Source: Tolypeutes matacus (Eukaryota; Chordata; Mammalia; Cingulata; Chlamyphoridae). From it: DNA of 64,000 nt. This document shows, one piece after another, positions 47,738 to 60,124 of this stretch. Every line of letters begins with the position of its first letter. Position 1 is the stretch's first letter. The position numbers were made by a program, and so were the translations under genes. The notes under the pieces were generated by a model that saw nothing but the letters and a program-made list of their open reading frames with translations, was not told where the DNA came from and ran no database searches. The stretch covers positions 7,634,051 through 7,698,050 of the forward strand of contig JAKSZT010054399.1 in the NCBI GenBank assembly GCA_026826555.1. Reading direction: 5' to 3'.

Positions 47738-49570
47738 TTCTTGGGAATTGTAGATTAGTAATAACTGAGAAGTATAAAATAATTACTTTCATTTGGCAAT
47801 TGCTATATGGTAAAAAAGAAAGTGATATGGACTTAAAGCAGAAAGCCAGTGTTATTTATGAGTTTACTACTTATTATTTGTATAACCTTTGGGAGATAGT
47901 TTGGGCTTGTGTATGTAAAATAAGAATAGTAATAGCTGAATTTTCAACTGCCAGGTCTTTAGGGAGACTCAAATAAGATAATAAATGCGAAAGTGATTCA
48001 TTCGTTTTTAAACTTGGTTTGATTATATTGTGCTTCTTGAAACTGCTCTCAAATTATGAAGCAGAAATCCTTGAAGCTTTAATATAAATGATTTAAAATT
48101 CTCTCTTTAAGTATATAACTACTATTTTTATTAGTTAAAGTTGTATTTTCTCATATAATTTTGTAGAACAATAGATCAAAGCAGATAAAGTTTCCTGCAT
48201 AGAATATTTTATCTTTTGTTTTACAACATTTCTGCTATTATATCCAATAACTAACTAAACAATGCAGCAAATTTATCTCAATGATTATAGAAAAAGCTGG
48301 GCTTTTTCTTCTAAAGTGCATTTATAGAAATAAACTCATCTATGTTTCCCCATTTTCTAAAGGAATACCTAGAGTGGTGCTTACACTGAAAGTAAATTAC
48401 AAGAAACTAGTTTTAATAATGTGAATTGACTTGAAAGATGAGCTAGTAAATTTTATACTAGCTGAGATTTTCTTTTTACCTAGTAGTTTCATTTGAAAGT
48501 ATGGATTAGTTTAAGACCTCCATCTTCCAAAAATTTTAGCAGATCCTATTTAAGAAATTTTACTCTTTTTTATGAACTTGAACACCATTGATCATTGAGT
48601 ATGCCTCATTTAATAAATCAACCAAATACAACTTATTTTTATATTTATTAATATAAACACATGTTTTCAAATATTTGTTAAATATATGATTATAATATAT
48701 AGTTTTTGATAATGAAATCAACAGCTAGTTTTAAAATTAGTAAAAGAGGAGTGCCATCTCAAAAAGTATAGAATTTAAGTGTGTATAAAATAAAATGTAG
48801 TGCTTATTAGTACTGTAATGACTCCTTATTTAACCCTCCAAAAGCTTCTATATGGAGAAAGACTATTTCTTCCCTACCCATTTTTAGGTATCATGGTATT
48901 GAGCCCAGGAATCAATCTATCGCAAAGCCTCTTGAAATTGTCTTGAGAAGACAATGCAGTCAAGTCTTACACTGGGCCTTTGGCCACTTGTACAAAGGTT
49001 GTCTCTTCTTTCCCTTTCTAACAGATTTAAAAGCAACCCAGGACATTTTTGGTTTTGCATTTTACAGATATTTTTCCTCTCCTAGAAAACTTCCAATGAC
49101 CTAAGTAAATATAAAGCTTTTGGGTTCTCCATTTGCGAACACCTCTCCTACTTTACACTTTATCCCAATGATAAATATACACCCTGGTCTGAACTAGATA
49201 TTAAACATCTGGATAAGGGTAGCTTCTAGCAGCATCATTTTTCCAGGGATCCGACATTCTTTTGTTAGACTTTTCAATAACAAAACTCTAAAGCAGCTAC
49301 CATCTGGGCCCAGTGATACCTATTTCCCAAAGTCTATAAACAGAGGGAATGGTCATTCCTGGAGTCCTCCTAGTTTTCGTTCCTAAACATGACAAGAAGG
49401 GAAAGTAGTGGCATAACTATAAGTTGCAATCTTGCTGTGGATGATACACTCTCCTTAGGCATCTTGAAACAGTTTCACTCTTAGATATAGGTCCTTCCTT
49501 TATCTAGGGATGAAGCCGATAGCTCCTTCTGAAAGTGCCAGCTTTATCCCCACCTCCATGCCAATAACTC
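47738..49570 (+). other. Unannotated flank or intron
   Basis: About 1.8 kb of AT-rich sequence without a supported gene, exon or repeat. Confidence 0.35.
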
Positions 49571-49574
49571 GGCT

Positions 49575-49725
49575 AAACTTGGAAAATTCTCCTTAGAGAG
49601 CTGTGGCTGCAGACTCCATGAGGGCAAGGATCTTTTTTGATTTGTTTATTGATGGACCCAAGCTTACAACAATACTTAGAATATAATGGATTTTCAGTAA
49701 ATATTTGTTGAGTGAATAAATTAAT
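49575..49725 (+). repeat. LINE-2 3' end
   Basis: agactccatgagggcaagga, tcttttttgatttgtttatt, acaatacttagaatataatg and gattttcagtaaatatttgt followed by tgagtgaataaat is an L2 3' end. Confidence 0.75.
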
Positions 49726-49789
49726 AAGGCTCTGAGGGCTGACCAGGCTCACTGCATCTTTTTGGGGAAAGCAGTCAGGTAGGCAGTTT

Positions 49790-50180
49790 ATTTATTTTGT
49801 TTTTAAATTAGCATACAGTAAAGCTGTCTGTTTTAGAGCATACAGTTCAGTGAAATTGAACACATATATATAGATTTATGTAGCCACTATCACAGTCATG
49901 ATAAAGAACCATTCCATCACTCCCCTAAAAACCTCCTTTGTGCTATCTCTTTGTAGACATACCCTTTCTCCCATCCCTAAGTCCTGGGACCCATCAATAA
50001 AGTTGTGTCTTTGCAAGAATGTCATATAGTATGTAACCTTCTGTTAATATTGACTTTTTTCACTCAATATAATGTCTTCAAAATTCATTCAAGTTGTTGC
50101 ACATATCAATAGTTCATTCCTTTTCATTGTGAGTAATATTCCAATGTAGAAATGTACCACAACTTATTGTTTCACCATTT
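49790..50180 (-). repeat. Old LINE-1 3' end
   Basis: agagcatacagttcagtgaa, atgtagccactatcacagtc, catgataaagaaccattcca, tttcactcaatataatgtct and ttccttttcattgtgagtaa are a reversed old L1 3' end. It is cut at the right by the tail of the L1 that starts at 50181. Confidence 0.65.
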
Positions 50181-52910
50181 AAAAATTTTTATTGTAGTAA
50201 ATCATTCATACACGAACATACATAAACAATAAGTGTATAGTAATCATTGTGAACTTACAAAACAAACATGCATATCATAATACAGGGCTCCCATACATCA
50301 CCTCACCACCAATGTCTTGAAGAAACAATTGTTACAGACTATGAAAGAGCACTGTCAAAATATTACTGCTAACTTAGCCCATATCTGACATTTGGTGTAT
50401 TTTCCCCCCAACCCACTTCATTATTAACACCCTGTATTAGTATTATATATTTGTTGTAGTTCAGGAGAGAATGTTCTCATATTTGTTCTGTTAACCACAG
50501 TCCATCTTGCACCACAGGATTCTCTGAGTTATACAGTTCCATGCTTTATACAGTCCATTCAAAGTGTACACTCAGTGGTTCTCATTTTTATCACAGAGTT
50601 GTATTGTCATCACATCAGTCATTACTTCATAAGAAAAAATCCCATACCCCCTATATCCTCCTATTATTATCCTTTAGAATTTATATAATATCTTCATTGC
50701 CACTGCTGCAAAAATATTGTAATATTAGTGTTAACTATCATCCATTAGTTAACGTTAGTTGTAATTTTCCATGCACCATATATTCTTAACTCTCTGAAAA
50801 GAATGTTCTTATATTTATACTATTAACCAAAATCTTCATCTACCATGGAAATCACTATGTTATACTTTCCCTAGATTATTCTCTAGCTTCCTTTCATTTG
50901 ACATTTATGTCCACAGACTACCCCTTTCAGCCACAATCACATTTATGAATTAGAAATGTTAGTTATACTCACTATAATGTGTTCTCATGAACTTTAGTCA
51001 TTTCCATACTTTTACAATAAACCTTATTTAAAATTCTACATACATTAAGCATTACCTCCCATTCTCAACCCACATTCTATCTCCTAGTAACCTATACTCT
51101 AGAGTTTTCCACCATGAGTATTTAGTTCATATTAGTGAGACTGTACAATATTTATCCTTTTGTGTCTGGTTCATTTCACTCAACATAATCTCCTCAAGGT
51201 TCATCCATGTTGACATATTGTCATATTCATCCCAATTTCATTTTCTTACAGCTGAATAGCATTCCTTCATATGTCTATACCACATTTTGTTTATCCATTC
51301 ATCAGTCGATGGACACTTGGGCCATTTCCACCTTTTAGCAATTGTGAATAATGCTGCTATGAACATCGGTGTGCAAATGTCAATTCATGTCCTTTCTTCC
51401 AATTCTTCTGACTATATTCCTAGTAATGGGATTGCTGGATAATATGGCAGTTCTATATTCAGCTTCTTGAGGTACTGCTAAGCTACCTTTCACATAGGCT
51501 GCACCATTCCACATTCCCACTAACAGTGAAGAAGTGTTCCTATTTTTCCATATCCCTTCCAACATTGTAGTTTTCTGTGTTTTTATAATGTCCATTCTAG
51601 AAGTTATGAAATGGTATCTCATTGTAGTTTTGATATGTATTTCCCTAATAGCCTAGTGATGTTGAACATTTTTTCATGTGCTTTTTGGCCATTTGTATTT
51701 TTTCTTTGAAAAAATATTCAAGTCTTTTGCCTATTTTTTAAAATAAGGTTGCTTATCTTTTTATCATTGAGTTGTATGATCTCTTTATATAACATGTATA
51801 TCAAACCATTATCGAATATGTGGTTTCCAACTGTTTTCTCCCATTGAGTAGGTTGCCTTTTTACTTTCTTGACAAAGTCTTTCAAAGAACAAACGTGTTT
51901 AATTTTGAGGAGGTCTCATTTATCTATCTTTTCTTTCATTGCTCATGATTTGGGTGTAAGGTTTAAGAAACTATTGCCTACCACCAGAGCTTGAAGATGT
52001 TTCCCCAAATTTTCTTCTAGGAGCATTATGATTGTAGCTTTTGTATTTAGGTCCTTGATCCATTTTGAGTTAATTTTTGTATAAGGTGTGATATAAGGGT
52101 CTTTTTTCTTTCTGTCTGTCTTTGGGATATGGATATCCAGTTTTTCCAGCACCATTTATTGAATAGACTGTTCTGGCCAATCTGGGTGGGCTTGACAGCC
52201 TTGTCAAAAATCATTTGACTGTAGATATGAGGGTCTGAGTTCTCGATTTGGTTCCATTGGTCATTGTGTCTATCTTTTTGCTAGTACCGTGCTGTCTTTA
52301 CTACTGCAGCTAAGTAATATGATTTAACATCAGGAAATGAGAGTCCTCCAACTTCTATCTTCTTTTTAAAGACATTTTTGGCTATTTGGGTCCTTTTCCT
52401 CTTCCAAATAAATTTGATAATTGGATTTTCCATTTCTGCAAAAAAGGATGTTGGAATTGCGTTTGAATCTGTAAATCAGTTTGGGTAGAATTGACATTTA
52501 AACAATATTTAGTATTCTAATCCATGAACTCGGAATGTCCTTCCATTTATTTAGGTCTTCGTTGGTTTCTTTAACAATGTTTTGTCGTTTTCTGAATACA
52601 GGTCCTTTATGTCCTAAGTTAAATGTATTCCTAAATATTTTATTCTTTTAGTCATTATTATAAATGGAATTTTTTTTCTGACTACCTCTTCAGATTTCTC
52701 ACTACTGATTTGTGCATGTGAATCTTGTATCCCACCACTTTGCTGAATTTGTCTATTAGTTCTAGTAGCTTTGTTGTGGATTATTTTGGATTCTCTAGAT
52801 GAAGGATCATATCCTCAGCTTTCAGTCTTTCACTATTGAGTACAATATTAGCTGTGGGTTTTTCATATATGCACTTTACCATGTTCAGAAAACTTCCTTC
52901 TATTCCTATA
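50181..52910 (-). mobile_element. Old LINE-1, 3' half (split by the nested full-length L1)
   Basis: Reversed L1 starting at its tail (aaaaatttttattgtagtaa). The 3' UTR runs to about 51140. ORF2 follows from its C-terminus: plus-strand blocks atcctcaaggttcatccatg, ttgtttatccattcatcagt and ggatggacacttgggccatt, and open fragments at 51380-51622 (MRYHFITSRMDI...) and 51943-52155 (DLNTKATIIMLLEENLGKHL). Many stops and frameshifts. The region of the reverse transcriptase catalytic motif near 52800 is deleted or badly damaged. The element breaks off at tattcctata (52901-52910) and resumes at 60452. Confidence 0.85.
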
Positions 52911-52911
52911 T

Positions 52912-55264
52912 ATATATTTTTAATTAATTTATTTTTTATTGTGGGTAAAAATAAAAATTTTCACAATACATACCAATATTTGTAAAATGATATATAAATA
53001 TATAAGCATATATGTGCATTTGCTAACAAAAATGTTATTTATATATATATAAATATATTTTAAGAGGTGCTTGGATTACCTAAAATATTACACAGAACCC
53101 ACTGGGATTCCAATGTTGCCCACCTCCCACACCTCCCACCACATCCCCCACAAACATCTCCCACAAGTGTGGCCCACCACCCTCAATGGACTTACACATC
53201 CTGGGGCCTTGCCACCGACCATAGACCACAGTTCACATCGAAGACCACACTCACTCCCACACAGTTCTGAGTGGTGTGTGCTGATTTAAAATGGCCTACA
53301 TCCGTTGCCACAACGGTACTCAGGACAACCTCCAAATCCCAAAGAAGCCCCTGTATTTCAACTGCTCGTCCCCTCCCTGCCCCAAAAGTGTCAAGTGGCC
53401 ATTGGCTCCACCTCATTGTTATAATTTCTTCCATTGCTAGAATCACCATATGTATACAACAGAATACCATCAAGTCCACTCTAGTCCATAGTTCTTCCCC
53501 CAATCCTGAGGGGACTGGGATGGTGATGTCCACTCCACCTCCAAGTGAGAGAGGGCTTATATCCCATGGATATGGTGGGTGGGATGATCCTGCCTGCAGA
53601 TGCAGGCCCTCTCCATTCCCTGGGATGGCCGTTGCCCATCGTTGTCTCCTCGCCAGGTGACTTGGATGAGTCCATTGAGCTGTAGGGTAGGAGTTGCAGC
53701 TCCACCGAGATTCCATGCACACCTGGCACATAGGTAGGCCAGAGGCTCCAGTCTCTGGAAGTATACCTAAAAACTTCAGCATCACATATAGGTTTGAATA
53801 GAAGGGACTGATGAACCATGTGCAGGGAGGACTTATTTGAGTCCAATTCTGTCACTCTCAGGAGCACAGATTCCAAAACAACCTTTTCTCCCTTTTATTC
53901 AAGGTCTTTTTCCAGTTGTGTTGCCAGTTGGCACTTGATATTAATCCCTCATTGTCAGGGAGGAAGGTAATGCAATCATATGCTGAGTTAGGCTTAGAGA
54001 GAGGCCACATTTGAGCAACAAGGAGGCTTTCAGGTGGCAACCCTTAGGCACCCCACAACTGCAGGCTAAGTCTCAGTTACAAGAGCAAAGACTCACAAGG
54101 GTAGTCATCAATAAAAAGAACACATCAATGGGCATCCTCTTTTGACAGACACTGTCCCTGCACTCAGGGGACTATTGCTGCTCCTTTGGAGACTGTGTAG
54201 AGCTCTCCAGGCTAGGAATTCATATTCCCTCATTTATTGTGTGATTGTCCACCCATCGTGACCATGCCCCATCTTTTGATCTTTTGAACGATTTTGTATA
54301 TCTTTCACGTATATTCGAATGAACTAATTTCCATGAAACCCCCCTCCCAGACACCCCCCCCACCAATAATCCCCTGCAGTACCCATTGTAACCCTTCTGT
54401 GATCCAAATCCTCCATGAACATGTAGTCCATAAAATAATCAAATACACTTGCTAGGAAAAAGAAACAACTATGATAAGCTTACATGCAAGAGACAAACAT
54501 AAGGAAACTCAGGGAAAAAAAAAAGAGAAGGAAAAAAAACAAGAAAAAAATAATCAAACAAAAACAAAACAAAATATAATTAGCAGATTGAGACATTCAA
54601 AAAAATGGGCAAAAAAGCAAAGGAAATGCCTTTAAAAAATTTTTCAAAGAAGTTTTAGGTCACAGCAAAGTCACATACGGAGTGCCGGAGACTCCCAGAT
54701 ACCAAACCACCCCCCTTTCCCCAACCCATATTAACCCCCCCCTTTTTTTTTTGGATGTTAGCATTGTTATAACTGTTATACAGATAGCAGAATATAGCAA
54801 CTAAACATTGTCAATGATTTACAGTATAGTTTACAATTTAGATGATACCGTTTAATAATTTTGATGATATTTACCATGTCCTGTGTCCATTACTGTAAGG
54901 TAATGAAAAACGTTCCCTATGACCACCAAACACCCCATTAGATCTTGACTGTTCCCTTCCCCCCCAGCCCCCCAGGGCCCATGATACCACCCTATCCCGA
55001 CCCATGGAATGTCAAGATTCACAGTTACATGCCCTGGGAATTTGAACCTGCCCTTCCTAATCCACCCACCCACCAATGCTGCACTACCAAACCCAGGAAC
55101 ACCACCACTCGTCTGCCCCATCCCCCAACATGCAACCACACTCTATCCCTTTACCATAGATTATGTCCATATGGGTGATGGCTCAAAGCCTGCTCGTCTC
55201 TTACTCTCCCTTGTTAACCTATCTTTCAGACAATAGTTCTCAGAGACTGCTCACTTTCCTCAGT
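52912..55264 (-). other. Long 3' UTR of the full-length LINE-1
   Basis: From the ORF2 stop at 55265 down to the tail is about 2.35 kb, several times the roughly 0.5 kb of human L1. It has an AT-rich terminal block (52918-53075), a CT/AC-rich block (53090-53480), a block that recurs at 19960-20940 (53500-54260), an A-rich stretch (54510-54590), and a second block whose start (54630-54690, tttttcaaagaagttttagg then tcacagcaaagtcac) looks like another L1 3' end. Minus-strand open frames of 197 codons (53192-53785) and 131 codons (53481-53876) overlap in different frames; neither resembles a known protein. G-runs on the transcribed strand lie at 54339-54374, 54710-54742 and 54953-54980. Confidence 0.75.
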
Positions 55265-58200
55265 TCAGATCAGTGAGGTCATATACTGTTCATCCTTCAG
55301 TGCCTGGCTTGCTTCACTCAACATAAGGTCTTCAAGATTCATCCACGTTATCCCATGTGTTAGCACTTTGTTTCTTCTTACAGCTGAGTAATATTCCATT
55401 GTATGTATGTACCACATTTTGCTTATCCATTCGTATGTTGATGGGCACCAAGGCTGATTCCAACTTTTGGCAATGGTGAACAATGCCACTATGAACATTG
55501 GTGTGCATATATCTGTTTGTGTCTTTGCTTTCAGTTCTTCTGGGTATAAACCCAGCAGTGGAATTGCTGGATCATATGGAAGATCTATTGTTAGTTTTCT
55601 GAGGAACCGCCAAACTGTACTCCACAGTGGCTGGACTTTACCGCAGTCCCACCAGCAGTGGATGAGGGTTCCTATTCCTCCACATCCTCTCCAACATTTG
55701 GTGTCTCCTGTATTTTTAATAGCTGCCATTCTGATGGGTGTAAGATGGTATCTCATTGTAGTTTTGATTTGCATTTCCCTGATAGCAAGCAATGTTGAGC
55801 ATTTTTCATGTGCTTTTTAGCCATTTGTATTTCTTCCTTGGAGAAGTATCTTTTCAGGTCACTTGCCCATTTTTTAAATGGGTTGTTTGTCCTTTTATTT
55901 TCAAGGTGTAGGATTTCTTTATATATGCAGGATATTAGGCTCCTATCAGATATATGGTTGCCAAATATTTTCTCCTATTGGGTAGGCTGCCTTTTTATTT
56001 TCTTAATAACATCCTTTGAGGTGCAGAAGTTTTTAATTTTGATGAGATCCCGTTTATCTATTTTTTCTCTTGCTGCTCGTGCTTTGGCTGTGAAGTTCAT
56101 GAAACTATTTCCTATTACAAGGTCCTGTAGATGCTTCCCTACATTATCTTCCAAGGTCTTTATGGTTTTGGCTCTTATATTTAGATCTTTGATCCATCTT
56201 GAGTTGAGTTTTATATAAGGTGTGAGATGGTATTCTTCTCTCATTCTTTTGGATATGGATATCCAGTTCTCCAAGCACCACTTCTTAAAGAGGCCATTCT
56301 CTCCCAACTGAGTGGGCTTCATGGCCTTGTCAAATATCAGATGACTGTATATGCGAGGATCTATATCAGAACTCTCAATTCGGTTCCATTGGTCAGTAGG
56401 TCTATCCTTGTGCCAATACCACGCAGTTTTGATCACTGTAGCTTTGTAGTATGTTTTAAAGTCAGGTAGTGTGATAGCTCCAACTTCATTTTTCTTTTTC
56501 AATATGTCTTTGGCAATTTGGGGCCTCTTGCCTCTCTAAATATATTTTGTGGTTAGTTTTTCCAGTTCCTTAAAAAATACAGTATTGACTTTTATTGGGA
56601 TTGCATTAAATTTGTAGATTAGTTTGGGTAGGATAGACATCTTGATGATGTTTAGTCTTCCTATCCATGAACGGGGAATATTTTTCCATTTATTTAAGTC
56701 TTCTTTGATTTCCTTTAACAGTGTTGTGTAGTTTTCTGTATATAAGTCCTTTACATCTTTAGTTAAATTTATTCCTAGGTATTTGATTCTTTTATTTACT
56801 ATTGTAAATGGTATTTTTTTCCTAATTTCCTCTCCAGTTTGCTCGTTATTGTTGTACAGAAATGCTACTGATTTTTGAGCATTGATCTTATAGCCCGCAA
56901 CATTACTGAACTCTTTTATAAGTTCTAGAAGCCTTGTTGTAGATTTCTCAGGGCTTTCTATGTATATGCATGTCATCTGCAAATAATGAAATTTTTACTT
57001 CTTCTTTTCCAACCTGGATGCCTTTTATGTCCTTTTCTTGTCTCAGTGCTCATGCAAGTACTTCTAAGACAATGTTAAATAGGAGTGGTGATAGTGGGCA
57101 TCCTTGTCTTGTTCCGATCTCAGAGGGAAGGCTTTTAGGATTTCACCATTGAAAATGATGTTAGCTTTGGGTTTTTCATATATACCCTTTATCATTTTCA
57201 AAAAGTTTCTGTCTATTCCTATCTTTTGTAGTGTTTTTATGAGGAAAGAGTGCTGTATTTTGTCGAATGCTTTTTCTGCATCTATAGAGATGATCATGTG
57301 ATTTTTTTCTTTCAATCTGTTTATGTGGTGTATTACATTGATTGATTTTCTTATATTGAACCATCCTTGCATACCCAGGATGAAACCCACTTGGTCATGG
57401 TGTATAATCCTTTTGATATGTTGTTGAATGCGATTAGCAAGTATTTTGTTAAGGATTTTATCATCTAGGTTCATTAGAGAAATTGGTCTGTAATTTTCCT
57501 TTCTTGTGGTATCTTTATTTGGTTTTGGTATTAGGGTAATGTTGGCATCATAGAATGAGTTAGGCAATATTCCTTCTACTTCTATTTTTTGGAAGAGCTT
57601 AAGTAGAATTGGTGTTAGCTCTTTCCGGAACGTTTGATAGAATTCAGCTGTGAAGTCATCTGGTCCTGGACTCTTCTTAGTTGGGAGGTTTTTGATGACT
57701 GAGTCTATCTCTTTACTTGTAATTGGACTGTTGAGTTCATCTATTTCTTCTTTCATCAATGTTGGCTGTTTGTGGGTTTCTAGAAACTTATCCATTTCCT
57801 CTAAATTGTCATTCTTGTTGGCATATAATTTTTCAAAGTATCCTCTTATGATACTCTTTATTTCTGTGGGGTCAGTAGTGATATCACCTTGTTCATTCCT
57901 TATTTTTATGTATTTGCATCTGTTCTCTCTTTTTCTTTGTTAGTCTGGTTAAGGGTTTGTCAATTTTATTGATATTCTAGAAGAACCAACTTTTGGTTTT
58001 GTTTATTGTTTCCAGTGCTTTCTTATTCTCTGTTTCATTTAGTCCTGCTCTAATCTTTGTTATTTCCTTCTTTCTACTTCCTTTAGGTTTGGTTTGTTAT
58101 TGTTTTTCCAATTCCTCCAAGGGTACAGTTAGGTCTTCAATTTTAGCTCTTTCTTCTTTTTTAATATATGAATTTATGGCTATGAACTTCCCTCTCAGGA

Positions 58201-59081
58201 CTGCTTTCGCTGCATCCCATAGGTTTTGATATGTTGTGTTGTCGTTTTCATTAGTTTCAAGGTAGTTGCTGATTTATTTTGAGATTTCCTCTTTGACCCA
58301 CTGTTTGTCTAAGAGTGTGTTGTTTAACTTCCATATCCTTGTGCCTAACCTGTTTCTCTGGCCCTTAGTGATTTCTAACTTCATTCCGTTGTGGTCAGAG
58401 AAATTACTTTGTATAATCTCAATCTTTCTGAATTCATTGAGTGTTGTTCTGTGGCCTAGCATGTGGTCTATTTTGGAGTATGTTCCATGTGCACTCGAGA
58501 AGAATGTAAATCCCGCTGTATTTGGGTGTAGTGTTCTGTATATGTCTATTAAGTCCAGGTCTTCTAATGTATTGTTGAGTGCCTTAGTTTCTTTATTGAT
58601 TCTCTGTCTAGATGTTCTGTCTAATGATAATAGTGGTGTGTTGAAGTCCCCTGCTATAATTGTAGAGGCATTTATTTCTCCTCTTAGTTTTTCCAGAGTT
58701 TGCTGCACGTATTTTGAGGCACCTCGATTAGGTGCATAAATGTTGATGATTGTTCTCTCTTTTTGAGAGATTACTCCTTTTACTAATATGTAGTGTCCAT
58801 CTTTGTCTCTTACAATAGTTTTGCATTTAAAGTCTATTTTGTCTGATATTAGAATAGCTACTCTTGCCCTTTTTTTGGCTATTGTTAGCTTGTAAAATGG
58901 TTTTCCAGCCATTCACTTTCAGCCTCCTTGAATCCCTGGGTCGAAGGTGGGTTTCTTGTAGACAGCATATAGATGGTTCATATTTTCTTATCCATTCTGC
59001 TAATCTGTGTCTTTTGATTGGTGAATTTAATCCATTAACATTCAGTGTTATTGCTCGTAATGAATTTCTTACTTCAGTCAT
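55265..59081 (-). pseudogene. LINE-1 ORF2 (endonuclease-reverse transcriptase), broken
   Basis: ORF2 encodes the protein that nicks target DNA and copies L1 RNA at the nick. The coding span of 3817 nt (about 1272 codons) equals the family length. Domains in order: AP-like endonuclease at 58274-59081 with QETH, GDFN and SDHN motifs present; reverse transcriptase at about 56540-57800, with [20 protein letters not shown] and the catalytic FADD at 56972-56983; a C-terminal Cys-rich segment ([18 protein letters not shown]) in the frame 55265-55792. Breaks: a frameshift after NSQKK in the endonuclease, an interruption between 57795 and 58274, a frameshift near 57115 before the block preceding FADD, a one-base shift immediately after FADD, stops near 56500 and 55975, and others. 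Hence dead, but the pieces between breaks are well kept, so the insertion is not very old. Confidence 0.9.
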
Positions 59082-59185
59082 TTTTTCTTTGGGTTAATAT
59101 ATGTCATATGTTGTTTTGTTTCTCTTTTTGTCTTTTCAGTTGTTTTTAAACTCTCCTCCAACTCTCTCTCCCTTGTTTTTTCCTT

Positions 59186-60124
59186 TCAACTTGTAGAGAT
59201 TCCTTTTAGTATTTCTTGAAGTGCTGGTTTCTTCTTGACATACTCTCTTAATTTCTGTTTATCTGTGAATATTTTGAACTCTCCATCATTTTTGAATGCC
59301 AATTTTGCTGGATAGAGAATTCGTGGCTGGAAGTTTTTTTCTTTTAGTGTATTGACTATGTCATACCATTATCTTCTTGCCTCCATGGTTTCAGCTGAGA
59401 AATCAGCACTTAATCTTATTGTGCTTCCCTTGTATGTGATGGTTCTCTTTTCTCTTGCTGCCTTGAGTATTTTCTCTTTGTCTTGAGCATTGGACATATT
59501 GACAAGTATATGTTTTGGAGTTGGCCTGTTGGGATTTATACTATTTGGGGTGCGCTGTGCTTCCTGGACCTGCACATCCATCTCTCTCAATAGAGTTGGG
59601 AAGTTTTCAGCCATTATTTCCTTCAACACTCCTTCTGTTCCCTTTCCCTTCTCTTCTCCTTCTGGGATGCCCATAATGCGTATGTTTGTGCGTTTTGTAT
59701 TATCGGTTAATTCTCTGAGTCCATGCTAGATTTTTTCTATCTTTTTGTCTATCTGTTCTACAATCTCTTTGATTTCAGCTGTATTGTCTTCCATATCACT
59801 AATTCTTTCCTCTTGCCTGTTCAAATCTGCTGTTATGTGAGTCCAGCGTCTTTTTCATTTCTTGGCTTGCGCCATTGCTCACCATCATATCCATTACCTT
59901 TTTAGGCATGTTTGCTATTCAGTATGTTCTCCCAGTTTCTTCTTTATATCCTTAATATCTTCCTTCAGTTCTTTAAGTTGGTCCATGATATTTATTTGGA
60001 TAGCTTTGATTAGTTGTTCGATGTTCTGCATTGCTTCCTGGTTTTCATTTTGTGCATTGGACTGGTCCATGTTTTCCAGTTTCTCAGAGTCATTTGTATT
60101 TTTTTGTTGCCCTCTGGTCATCAT
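59186..60124 (-). pseudogene. LINE-1 ORF1 (RNA-binding chaperone), broken
   Basis: ORF1 protein binds L1 RNA as a trimer. The span is about 312 codons, the normal length. The N-terminal part (59915-60124) begins MMTRGQQKNTNDSEKLENMD and is a Gln/Asn/Lys-rich coiled coil with a heptad-like IEQLIKAIQINIMDQLKELK. The 59369-59674 frame carries the RRM-to-CTD part (FPTLLREMDVQVQEAQRTPN, ILVNMSNAQDKEKILKAARE). A premature TAA at 59369-59371 cuts the C-terminal domain; the frame then runs on, open, to an in-frame TGA at 59186-59188. At least one further break lies between 59675 and 59914. Confidence 0.85.

Noticed and set aside
53271..53660. 129-codon plus-strand open frame
   Set aside because: Antisense to the L1 3' UTR and overlapping two other long frames; the block is simply poor in stop codons.
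55467..58739. Several long plus-strand open frames (for example 55467-55820, 55808-56218, 58266-58739)
   Set aside because: Antisense shadows of LINE-1 ORF2.
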